Assembly: GCA_947247005.1 (NCBI GenBank)
Contig: OX365948.1
Coordinates: 37,452,601-37,516,600 of the forward strand
DNA: 64,000 nt
Reading direction: 5' to 3'
DNA from: Spisula solida
Lineage: Eukaryota; Mollusca; Bivalvia; Venerida; Mactridae
In this document: positions 48,501-54,626 of the stretch, piece after piece
Numbering within the stretch: the stretch's first letter is position 1
Layout of the letters: each line of letters begins with the position of its first letter
Program-made: the position numbers and the translations under genes
Notes under the pieces: generated by a model
Seen by the model: only the letters and a program-made list of their open reading frames with translations
Databases searched by the model: none
Told to the model about the DNA's origin: nothing

Positions 48501-51421
48501 TGCCGAGTGTTCAGTGAAATAGGAGGAGGGTCATGCTTGATGGATAAAGAACAGATTCTGTGTTTAAACATTGCGTTGTTCACACTGCACTTTCATTCCT
48601 ATGATGAGTATTAGATTGAGAGAAAGATTTAAACAGTCCATTTTTAAATTGATGATGCATTTAATTCACCGAGGTAACTGAGGACTTGTTATTTGAAATC
48701 TGACTCACCTTTTTAGGTACTCAAAGTGGAATTGTTCAGGAATTTAGCATTAGCTGCAGTCTGTGTATTTGTCGTTACATTGATACTTATTGCTAATTTA
48801 TGGACGAGTGTTCTGGTGTTTTTATGCGTGGTCTTTACTGTCGTAAGTATAAATAATTTGTTAATAGTATCTGTAAATGTTATATGTGTTACATACTAAT
48901 TAATGAAATCATATTATTAAACTATTATAATATCTTATTCTTATAATTCGAGCTAAATGCGATATACCTTTGTTTTCGAGTAAACCGTATTACATTGTCT
49001 TTGAATCATCTACATGCATAATATAAATTTAAGCAATAGTTTATCAAGCACATAAATGGATCATCACATTCGTGATATTTACTAGTTGTGTATATAAGAT
49101 AGCAGAAATGTTGATCGAAAACATAATTATACGTTTAATATATTTTCAATGAAATTTATCACGTACTCTTTTAGATTGACGTTGCTGGAACCATGCAGTT
49201 TTGGGATATATCTGTGGATACCGCATCAAGTGTTATCCTCATACTGTGTTTTGGTCTGGCTGTAGATTACTCAGCACATGTTGGGCATTCTTTTATGACA
49301 CATACCGGAACAAAGAATGGTAATTTTATTTGTGTACTCTGAATTTCATAAATAAACTACTCGTAATAACAAAAAATAAAAATCAAATCTGTTGATAGTT
49401 GCCTTTGATTAAACTAAATTTTATGACAAATACAGGCAACGTAAAAATATGTATTACATGTTATACAATTAATTACATGTACATGCAAAAACAACAAACA
49501 AATCAGTCATCTCGTGTTTTATTTTGGTAAATAAAAATTATATATCGACCTAAACTTTAATTTGTTTTTTCTGTCACTGGACATAATACATATTAATGAA
49601 TGTAATTTATACCAAAGCATGTTTAATTATGTTTTATTCTCTGATTTCTGTAAATAAAACAGCACTATAGGAAATGATATTGGGTTTCAATGCTATTACA
49701 AAAAATATACATACATGTACTTTGTCATTTCTTTCAAAAACTATTTCCATGCACTAAATGTAACTTAAGCAGTGTTGGTTATACGTTTTGGGCTTTATTG
49801 TGTCATGTTTAGTAGTCCATTAAACGAAAGTCAAATAAGACGCTAGTATTACTTTTCGATATTTTTTTATATTTATATATATCTCATTTACCGCACAATT
49901 TCATCTGTCATATGAGCTTTGTAAAATATTGCCATGCTTTAAATTATTAATATTTTTACTTCAGAAAGAGCACGTAAAACATTAGTGAGTATTGGACCGG
50001 CTGTGTTTAGTGGAGGATTTAGTACATTTCTGGCTTTCTTACTTCTAGTCAACAGTATTAGTTATGGTTTCACACTCTTCTTTCGGGTAAGTCAATGGTC
50101 CCATAATGTTATCATTATAATGGTAGTACATGACATGTTAATTGATTTAATAAGATAAATATTTAAAGAAACGGAGTCATTACCAAAATTATAAACTAGG
50201 ATTGATTTTTCTTTTTGGGTGGTATTCAATATTAATCTTACTTGACTTAAGGATAAGGACAATCAATCAGGTCACACGATATTAAACTCTTGGTCAGTAA
50301 CAGGCAATTTGATTGGCTATCCTTATTCTCTAATTGAATAAGATCAATATTGGTTACCACCCTGGACTTTATTTCACATTATCTTGGATGTATTATGTAT
50401 ATGTATTTTAGTTATATCGTTTAGTTAATTACGTGGAATTACAACATGGAATTATGTTTCAGTTAAGTTTCATATTAAGCGATATCGAACTATCAGTGAC
50501 CATAGATTTTACATATACTTTTATTAGCACTGATAGTATTATTAAATGAATGCATAAATTACGTACAAATGTAAACAAGTATGTTTCTACTTTTAGATAT
50601 TTACATCAGTTGTGATATTCGGATTATTTCATGGACTTGTGTTTCTACCTGTGATATTAAGTTTGATCGGACCTTCGCCATACAATACAAACTTTATCTC
50701 GGAAAATGACAAACTCGAAGCAAAGTACAATGATGCTACAGAAGTGATAATTAGCGTGAAGAATGGTGATATTCAAATGAAAGAACTTCATCCAATAAAT
50801 GGAAAAGTGGATAACACATTCTGGAATGAGTTTGACAGTGTAGAGCCTGTTAATGGTGATTTGTGTAATAGTTTAACAATGAAAGGACCATATTGCAACG
50901 AACAAAATCCTAGGGTAGGTAACTAGGTGGCTGTATACTATAATTCTTGTTGTATGGGTCCATAATTTATTTTCATATATATCGATGAATTCCAAAATGT
51001 TTTCAGTGTCTATGTTTGTCTGTCTGAATGTTTGGTTCGTTCCACATGAATATTTTATTTAAGCTATAATAAAATAATTAAATTACAAATTTCTTTGTTC
51101 TTTCATAGCATGTTTTGTGTATGTTCTACTAATGCCGCTTAATACTGCATAACAAATTCCAGATGCATATTTACTTAAGAGTCGATTGCATGTTCTTACT
51201 AACTTCCGTAATGCAGTAATTATTCCTAACCAATCTAGTGTATTTTAACAAATGACAACGAAACGTACTCATTCACATCTAATACAATGTACATTAATTG
51301 ATTTTACTTTCAGTATTCTGGATCTTACTACGAACAAATGTCAAATGGATCTCTTGTTCAGATTCCATTTCCTGAAAATCCAGGCCATTACATTGGTAGA
51401 AACCACGTACAGCAACTCTGA
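24370..51421 (+). CDS. Patched domain-containing (PTCHD3/PTR-type) 12-TM protein, 20 exons, 1029 aa
   Basis: Twenty exons join without a phase error to 3090 nt including the stop. Order: cytosolic N-terminus (1-80), TM1 (about 83-102), first luminal/extracellular domain (about 105-300), a five-TM sterol-sensing-like block (about 305-465) with G379-V-D381-D382 in TM4, TM7 (about 519-537), a second large external domain (540-757) with several N-glycosylation sequons, TM8-TM12 (about 766-915) with G826-L-A-V-D830-YSAH in TM10, and a polar C-terminus. The paired GxDD and GxxxD acidic motifs are the proton-relay positions of RND permeases and Patched relatives. PTCHD3-type length and the GSRM...DEYLWIQEYFP region after TM1 fit the Patched-related group rather than NPC1 or Dispatched. 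The natural substrate is unknown; sterol or lipid export is typical of the family. Exon 8 exists in two alternative versions. The gene spans 27 kb because introns hold repeats. Confidence 0.9.
24715..24905. repeat. CATCAT/CAGCAT trinucleotide-rich tract
   Basis: Imperfect ATC repeats with interspersed CAGCATC units; AAC-rich DNA continues to about 25010. The Met/Leu-rich minus-strand ORF is an artefact. Confidence 0.85.
25076..25105. repeat. ACAGA pentanucleotide microsatellite
   Basis: Five to six tandem ACAGA units. Confidence 0.8.
25991..26226. mobile_element. MITE family H, copy 2
   Basis: Left end TAGTCCGTTTAATCAGGTCT and right end GTGACTGACCTAAATAGTCG are inverse, and both match the ends of the copy at 12541-12775. 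Confidence 0.65.
26735..27241. mobile_element. piggyBac-like MITE with TTAA target duplication
   Basis: TTAA at 26735-26738 and 27238-27241 flank ends AGGTGCTGCCTCACA and TGTGAGGCAGTCCCT, inverse at 13 of 15 bases. TTAA duplication is the hallmark of piggyBac transposition. The 0.5-kb interior is noncoding. Confidence 0.7.
27946..28167. mobile_element. fold-back MITE family F, copy 1
   Basis: CAGTGTAGCAATACCACGTG opens and the inverse, ending GTTATTGTTACACTG, closes; about 80-bp arms pair with few mismatches. ATGAA/ATGAG at the flanks is a probable 5-bp target duplication. A longer copy of the family lies at 41819-42238. Confidence 0.75.
29231..29595. repeat. CAG/CAA (AACAGC) repeat tract
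   Basis: Purine-rich trinucleotide tract including an uninterrupted stretch of CAA units around 29350-29390. ORFs on both strands (poly-Leu/Val/Ala, poly-Asn/Ser) reflect composition only. Confidence 0.9.
30040..30190. mobile_element. inverted-repeat MITE, copy 2 of the 4663-4810 family
   Basis: Starts GGCCTTTTCGACTAGGCCGT and ends CAGTCGAAAAGGTC, with GTTTCTTGGAGC / GCTCCAAGAAAC pairing inside. The arms are longer and cleaner than in copy 1. Confidence 0.75.
30771..30885 (+). CDS. Patched-type gene, exon 2 (TM1)
   Basis: Acceptor TTGTTTTCAG|ACTTGG completes Arg73; donor AAG|GTAGGA, phase 0. Encodes GKFVARHPWKTILV then a hydrophobic TM1 ending GLMKWHEETDYVK, the usual start of a Patched-family protein. 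Confidence 0.9.
31482..31613 (+). CDS. Patched-type gene, exon 3
   Basis: Phase 0 to 0, acceptor TGTATATAG|GTATGG, donor GCC|GTAAGT. VWLPRGSRMYDEYLWIQEYF is the signature region after TM1 in PTCHD3/PTR proteins; start of external domain 1. Confidence 0.9.
32110..32183 (+). CDS. Patched-type gene, exon 4
   Basis: Acceptor TTATTCTAG|ATGTTT, donor CAA|GTAAGT, leaves phase 2. Encodes MFDIYEKTKQFVVEDGSTIN of external domain 1. Confidence 0.88.
32452..32653. mobile_element. pogo/Tigger-like MITE
   Basis: CAGTAAAACCTCGTTATCTC at the left, CGAGGTTTTACTG at the right, and inner GCTCGAGTTA / GCTCGAATTAG repeats. This end sequence is typical of pogo-type elements. It lies in intron 4. Confidence 0.6.
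32733..32970. mobile_element. MITE family G, copy 2 of 3
   Basis: GGTACTGTTTTATCAAAGCA at the left, inverse GCTTTGATAAAACAGTACC at the right; in this copy the inverted identity extends outward over CCAGG/CCTGG. Confidence 0.8.
33780..34021 (-). mobile_element. tRNA-derived SINE
   Basis: On the minus strand the head has a perfect A box TAGCCTAGTGG and B box GGTTCGATCCC about 40 nt apart, the RNA polymerase III promoter. A 170-bp body with TTGCTAGACGCTCAGCA and a T-rich end follows. A related body occurs at about 45965-46010. It lies in intron 4 opposite to the gene. Confidence 0.75.
34316..34435 (+). CDS. Patched-type gene, exon 5
   Basis: Acceptor CTATTTAAG|GGCTGG, donor ACAG|GTCAGT, phase 2 in and out. 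Encodes AGPICRVNSILELWSYD, a cysteine-containing external segment. Confidence 0.88.
34480..34714. mobile_element. MITE family G, copy 3 of 3
   Basis: GGTACTGTTTTATTAAAG opens and GCTTTGATAAAACAGTACC closes; a left-end substitution distinguishes this copy. Confidence 0.78.
35783..35944. repeat. near-perfect 160-bp palindrome
   Basis: AACCACAGGAACTTGCATTT plus ATAATTTG and poly-A/T forms one arm; the exact inverse closes it near 35935, with a spacer of about 36 bases. Only the A/T runs differ in length. It is probably a fold-back element or inverted duplication in intron 5. Confidence 0.85.
35994..36086 (+). repeat. 14-bp minisatellite (about 6.5 copies)
   Basis: Unit ATAAGCATGTTAAA repeated head to tail with one G variant in the first unit. 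Confidence 0.9.
36206..36335. mobile_element. mariner-type MITE, imperfect
   Basis: CAGGGTGGCAACTCATATAT at the left and the inverse-like ATACTTATGGTCACCCTG at the right, TA at both flanks. Confidence 0.6.
36451..36576. repeat. GATA-GACG-GATA composite microsatellite
   Basis: About seven GATA units, then about twelve GACG units (36481-36529), then about twelve GATA units. Confidence 0.95.
36627..37229 (+). repeat. 20-bp minisatellite (about 30 copies)
   Basis: Unit ATGCCATGTTTTATGCCAAG. The left half uses CATGTTTT and the right half CATATTTT, with one short inserted unit near 36906 and another near 36945. Long ORFs across it are repeat artefacts. Confidence 0.95.
38108..38231 (+). CDS. Patched-type gene, exon 6
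   Basis: Acceptor GTTTTCAG|TCCATT completes Ser, donor TCC|GTAAGT, phase 0 out. Encodes LDLDKLLGNV and ARATSFFWFLKRND, matching the Patched-family stretch that leads toward TM2. Confidence 0.88.
39034..39134 (+). CDS. Patched-type gene, exon 7
   Basis: Acceptor TTATTTCAG|ACACAA, donor GAAC|GTAAGT, leaves phase 2. Encodes AEAWEKMLIELIN then LDQLFIYTAR; the split codon AC|T becomes Thr with either exon 8. Confidence 0.88.
39179..39693. repeat. 33-bp minisatellite (about 15 copies)
   Basis: Unit TTGTCTAAATGTAAGAGAGG plus TTATATAACAAGA. It starts about 45 nt after the exon 7 donor. Because 33 is a multiple of 3, one frame on each strand is fully open: an 11-residue repeat LSKCKRGYITR on + and TFRQSCYITSL on -. 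No splice phase or signal ties either to the gene. Confidence 0.95.
40453..40737 (+). repeat. 23-bp minisatellite (about 12 copies)
   Basis: Unit ACAGTTCACGATTGGGAAGG plus GAA or GCA. It lies in intron 7, about 130 bases before exon 8a. Confidence 0.95.
40865..40985 (+). CDS. Patched-type gene, exon 8a (alternative TM2 exon)
   Basis: Acceptor GTCATATTTCAG|TTTTGA, donor CAAAAG|GTATCA, 121 nt, enters phase 2 and leaves phase 0. Encodes FDDVITSAASNDVGLLTIGF, then a hydrophobic TM2 and NIGNFSHIEQK. Its twin is exon 8b at 42844-42964; only one can be used per transcript without shifting the frame. Confidence 0.88.
41819..42238. mobile_element. fold-back element family F, copy 2 (420 bp)
   Basis: Opens CAGGGTAGCAATACCACGTG and closes with the inverse ending ACGTGGTATTGCTAGACTG. 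Arms of about 190 bp pair almost to the centre, where ACCCTGTGAAACC / GGTTTCACAAGGT meets. A perfect 5-bp target duplication, TATTC, is at 41814-41818 and 42239-42243. It sits between the alternative exons 8a and 8b. Confidence 0.85.
42844..42964 (+). CDS. Patched-type gene, exon 8b (alternative TM2 exon)
   Basis: Acceptor TATTTTCAG|TTTTGA, donor CAAAAG|GTATTG, 121 nt and the same phases as exon 8a. Encodes FDDEAMGALHSDVNLLTVGF then SLVFIYLSF and SVGNYSCTEQK. About 21 of 41 residues equal exon 8a, with differences spread along the exon and hydrophobicity kept. There is no stop or frameshift, so it looks functional. Confidence 0.85.
43934..44057 (+). CDS. Patched-type gene, exon 9 (TM3 and start of TM4)
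   Basis: Acceptor GGTTTTACAG|ATATTC, donor TTAG|GTAATC, phase 0 in, 1 out. Encodes LAMAGLLSIGMAII, GVGLGTGIMFGPIHQITPF and the start of TM4 in the sterol-sensing-like block. Confidence 0.9.
44539..44711 (+). CDS. Patched-type gene, exon 10 (GVDD motif)
   Basis: Acceptor GTCACTGTAG|GTATAG, donor ACG|GTAAGT, phase 1 in, 0 out. Encodes GIGVDDIFVIMASLRQL (the GxDD proton-relay motif) and ERIGLTMKHAGVSITVTSVT, the conserved Patched TM5 approach. Confidence 0.92.
44797..44826 (+). repeat. transposon-tail-like motif
   Basis: TGATGAAGACT...AAGTCGAAACGTTG is a short stem-forming sequence resembling the tails of some invertebrate retroelements (recalled, not searched). It sits just before the exon 10 relic. 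Confidence 0.35.
44880..44933 (+). pseudogene. partial duplicate of exon 10, broken
   Basis: Eighteen codons, ITVIPVLDTIAFAVGASI, align with the end of exon 10 (ITVTSVTDIVAFAIGAST, 11 of 18 identical), and the donor GTAAGT is kept. The upstream 119 nt of the exon and its acceptor are missing. Internal AG sites would give a stop at once, so it cannot be a working exon. Confidence 0.75.
45063..45314 (+). CDS. Patched-type gene, exon 11 (end of sterol-sensing-like block)
   Basis: Acceptor TTTTTTCCAG|GTCATA, donor AAA|GTAAGC, 84 codons, phase 0. Encodes a TM ending LALYILQATYFAACVTIDES, then the cytosolic loop ARRNACIPCFKHDD. Confidence 0.9.
45689..45866 (+). CDS. Patched-type gene, exon 12 (TM7)
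   Basis: Acceptor GTTTGCAG|GTGATC, donor TGTG|GTACGT, leaves phase 1. TM7 VIVIVIAMVLSGVNIWSF, then LPKNSYSQRF and FPDDGAFVQLYCG at the start of external domain 2. Confidence 0.9.
45920..46080 (-). mobile_element. degenerate SINE related to the 33780-34021 family
   Basis: On the minus strand it contains CTTGCTTGACGCTCAGAAC, matching the SINE body at 33780-34021; the tRNA-like head is eroded. It lies in intron 12. Confidence 0.45.
46165..46275 (-). mobile_element. tRNA-like SINE head
   Basis: Minus strand has GATAGCTGTTGAGCGTC as a degenerate A box and a B box GGATTCGATCCC. It lies in intron 12, next to the previous SINE remnant. Confidence 0.45.
46479..46739 (+). CDS. Patched-type gene, exon 13 (external domain 2)
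   Basis: Acceptor TTTTTCAG|GTGAAA, donor CAAG|GTTAGT, phase 1 in and out, 261 nt. Encodes VEFWLASFTKWRS and several sequons (NQTS, NISI, NVSY), as expected for a glycosylated loop. Confidence 0.88.
46880..47010 (-). mobile_element. tRNA-derived SINE, family S, fullest copy
   Basis: On the minus strand: GCTCGGCTGGTTAAGCTGAG, then CTGCCTTTCCTGTCTGAC and a B box GAGTTCGATTCCC. Shorter pieces of the same head occur at about 5640, 6628, 31354, 44168, 59290 and 61925 (+) and 30255 (-). Confidence 0.55.
47421..47536 (+). CDS. Patched-type gene, exon 14
   Basis: Acceptor ATAATTACAG|CATCAC, donor GTG|GTAAGT, phase 1 in, 0 out. Encodes ALLHQLTHFMFTEAGRVYW of external domain 2. Confidence 0.88.
48240..48401 (+). 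CDS. Patched-type gene, exon 15
   Basis: Acceptor TTATTACAG|GGATCG, donor AAG|GTACGT, 54 codons, phase 0. Encodes LTFRHVKCMSSTC and SPQYMFNETNK (a sequon) before TM8. Confidence 0.88.
48717..48842 (+). CDS. Patched-type gene, exon 16 (TM8-TM9)
   Basis: Acceptor CCTTTTTAG|GTACTC, donor GTC|GTAAGT, 42 codons, phase 0. Two adjoining hydrophobic helices around NLWTSVLVFL. Confidence 0.9.
49175..49319 (+). CDS. Patched-type gene, exon 17 (TM10, GLAVDYSAH)
   Basis: Acceptor ACTCTTTTAG|ATTGAC, donor AATG|GTAATT, leaves phase 1. FGLAVDYSAHVGHSF is the GxxxD motif of Patched/RND TM10. Confidence 0.92.
49965..50086 (+). CDS. Patched-type gene, exon 18 (TM11)
   Basis: Acceptor TTTACTTCAG|AAAGAG, donor CGG|GTAAGT, phase 1 in, 0 out. 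Encodes ERARKTLVSIGPAVFSGGFS and a TM, the conserved approach to TM11. Confidence 0.9.
50217..50363. mobile_element. MITE, about 25-bp inverted ends
   Basis: GGGTGGTATTCAATATTAAT at the left; the inverse-like AGATCAATATTGGTTACCAC and CC at the right. It lies in intron 18. Confidence 0.65.
50597..50914 (+). CDS. Patched-type gene, exon 19 (TM12 and C-terminal tail)
   Basis: Acceptor CTACTTTTAG|ATATTT, donor AGG|GTAGGT, 106 codons, phase 0. TM12 ends GLVFLPVILSLIGPSPYN, the family's LPV...GP landmark; a polar cytosolic tail follows. Confidence 0.9.
51314..51421 (+). CDS. Patched-type gene, exon 20 (terminal)
   Basis: Acceptor TTACTTTCAG|TATTCT, 35 codons and a TGA stop. Encodes YSGSYYEQMSNGS and ends GHYIGRNHVQQL. 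No AATAAA was noticed in the first kilobase after the stop; one occurs near 52706. Confidence 0.82.
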   Translation, partial: YSGSYYEQMSNGSLVQIPFPENPGHYIGRNHVQQL

Positions 51422-53539
51422 TTGTTGGAACTCTAGTTAATTTATTATTATTTATTCTTGCGTGCCAGTGACCAGTGATATAGTTGTAACATGCAAGGAA
51501 CTCATTGTTGTTATCACGATTTATATTGTTGTTGATTTTTTTCATTTGTTCCGATATTTTATTATAAAACTTGTTTCGATATGATATTTTACTTTTATTG
51601 TTAATGTTTCTTTATATATTTGAAAAAAGTTGTATATCGTTATATTTCGTCGTATTTAAGCAATTGTTTTACTTTCTATTTCCAATGATGGAATATTGTT
51701 TTGTTTGTTTTATAATTATACACACATCTATTCACACTTTTGTCAAGATCTCTTGTTAAGGATTGCACGATAGATTCTAGTTTTTCCATGTATATTACAC
51801 ATTGGCAAAAGATGCTGAACGCCAGATGATTATAAGATTTTATTTTTGTAAAAACATTCTGTAAATGTTTCTAAGACCCAATCAACTATAAATAATTAAT
51901 GATTCAGAGTTACATTGTCAGTGAAATTCTAGTGGAAACTTAATACAATCTACGAAACATTGCTGTGGTGATGTACTCGTGGTATCATGTCGGAATATCC
52001 TGGGGAGGCATCCTCGAAGCACACTAGAGCCTCTGGGAATGATCGGTGATGATTTCGCGCGAAAGAAACCGTTTTCCGCGAGGTATCCCAGAGGCTACTA
52101 AATACATGCGCGAAGTGTCATGAAACTTCGGGAATATAAAATGTTCCGAGTTCTGCGAATGTTGGGCGATATTTGGGTGACACAATCGCTATCTCGTTAT
52201 TGCATCCTTAAATAATCACAGAACAGGTGCGTCATAGTCTAGGGAAAGCTTCAGGGATGCCACGAGACACTTTATGGCATCGGGATGGAATTTCGATGAA
52301 TTGGGATTGGTGTATCGGGATGACTCTCGATGTGTTCCCGACATTATGCGTCGGTTCCATTGCCTCGGGAATGTACTTTTATTTTTAGGGTTTCGGGGGG
52401 GGCGTCGAGAACAGGTTTTTCAAAAACACCGGGAGCATCGGGAGCAATCGGTAAACAATATGTATAATGCCTCATCGCTAATGATTTTCCTCAGTGAAAC
52501 CTAGGCATAATATATTGACATATATATTTGCAATGTTTCAATCAGAATTTAGAACCATTTGTACTTATTTAGAATGTGTATTATTTTGATGACATGGAGT
52601 TCAGTTCGAAGCTTACGTACTACGAATAAGAACCATTCTAATTTTATATGAAATCCATTAAGATGCTAATATTCCACTCATGTTTGATCATTCATACACA
52701 TTCAGAATAAAGTCATCATATCACTCCAGTGTTTATCATCTACCCATCTACTCATCATTCTACAAAGTGGCAATTCAACGCAATATACCAATGCAAACAT
52801 GTATGAATTATTACATGCATAAAGCTATATTATGTTACTAACAGTTAAACATATTCAATTCACTGATTGAGAGTGTATGATAAGTACTAGATATTTATAT
52901 TATAAAGTTATATTTCTGCATGTGTTCTTATTGATAATGACAAAACAAATATTAAACTTATAAAAAAAAAATTTCTATGTCTGTGATTTGCACCCAATGC
53001 CCTTATGTTTAAAGTCATCTTTTTTGTTGAGTGGTGTTTGCTCTGCCAAATGTGTTATTGTAGTTCGGCAAACTGATTTTGGCTCTATGTTTACCGACCA
53101 TAAACTCAGAACTCTGGATGATTTACCCTAACACACATCTGTATGAGGAATTTTCCTGACAAACGTTTGAAACAGTTTCCAATATAGTATGGTTAACGGA
53201 TTTTAAAACGCGACACTTGGATATGTTGGTATATTTTATGAAAACAAATTCCCGTATAAAATATTTTGTATATTCGTAACGGCTAATTCAATTTCGTCAT
53301 TTTGATACAAAACTTTCTAAAATCCAACGGGTATTAACCAAATTATCGCACAAATAAGACATTGGTCCAGAAAACAAAAGCAACATGCTTATCGGCGGAT
53401 TGATTTAAGCGTTGAATATGCCCAGCCTGTATAACAGATCGAATGTTTACGTAAGGATAGTCTAACTTATATATCCAAATTCTAATCTAAATCGAATATA
53501 ATAAATGGCATGTTCAACTTTTATTTAAAATGTATATCT
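51422..53539. other. 3' flank of the Patched-type gene
   Basis: The first part is presumably 3' UTR. From 51990 to 52450 the DNA is markedly richer in CG, with repeated CGGGAAT/ATCGGGAT words and a stem AGCCTCTGGGA (52028) / TCCCAGAGGCT (52086); it looks like an unidentified inserted element. The rest is AT-rich and unremarkable. Confidence 0.4.
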
Positions 53540-54145
53540 TTATAACACGGACACATTGTTGCACGAAACTTACCTGGTAAAAATAGAAATACTTTATGTA
53601 CATCGGTCAAGGGGAGGTAACCATGTAAGGAATTTCATTTTGAATGAAAAAGTGTGAAATTATAAACCTAAACTTGGCTTTGTTCTTATCATTATATTCT
53701 TTATTTCTGTCCACATGATAAGCACATATACTTGAACTTGAACTAAATCCGTAAATTGGGGTCATAGCTGCATTAGCAGCCTGCCAAACACCCGATGAAC
53801 ACCCGATTAACACACGACAAAAATGTGTGACATTAGCATTTGCTTATGCCATCATTTGTTTATTCTGTTTGTGACAATTATTATCCGATTGTAATAAAAT
53901 CACTGAAATTGTAATTTTACATATCCAAGCTACATATGTTGAAAATTTCAGCAAGAACAAACACGCATTGACCGAGCTATGGGTAAATATATACATGCAC
54001 ATTTTTAATATCTGTTTAGTGTATTGTCAATTGATTAGAATGCGACTTTCGTTTTCTGGATCGACGAAATGATTGTACTATATATTATTTGTTAATACTC
54101 ATCTGATTTTTATCATATTGGTACCAAATTGACACCAACACACGT
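53540..54145 (-). repeat. dispersed repeat family D, copy 2 (inverted)
   Basis: The reverse complement matches 7005-7600 over nearly its full length, including TTTTATTACAATCGGATAAT, AGAATAAACAAATGATGGCA and TTACCTCCCCTTGACCGATG. Divergence is moderate with a few indels. Confidence 0.75.
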
Positions 54146-54518
54146 ACATTTAATCTGCACTATTCCAATACCGACATAAATTTGAACTGTCTGCTATAAA
54201 ACAAAATACCATTTGTCGCGTTTTTAAATCTGAAAGCATCAGTGATAGAATATACATCTTTTTTTATAAACATGCATGTAACATTAGGATTGATGCCTTA
54301 GCAATGAAAGGAATGCGTTGTTAATGGCTAGATGTATGTGCATCAGAACTCACATACCTAAAACAGTTGTTAAATGGCCGTCATACGACGTGTTGAATTT
54401 GTCATTTCTTATTTACATTCAGCATTAGCAAATGCACATAATCTGTGACAGGCGAGATATAGCGCCAAACCAGCTTTCTTCACACCCTTCTCCAATCTCC
54501 AATATGTACAAATGTACG

Positions 54519-54626
54519 GTGATATACATGGTGTTACACTAAATAACGTTGTGGGTGAACACACTGACCTCGGTGATATACATGGTGTTACACTAAGTAA
54601 CGTTGTGGGTGAACACACTGACCTCG
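54519..54626 (+). repeat. 54-bp direct duplication
   Basis: Two copies of GGTGATATACATGGTGTTAC...AACACACTGACCTC, differing at about one base. Confidence 0.9.
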
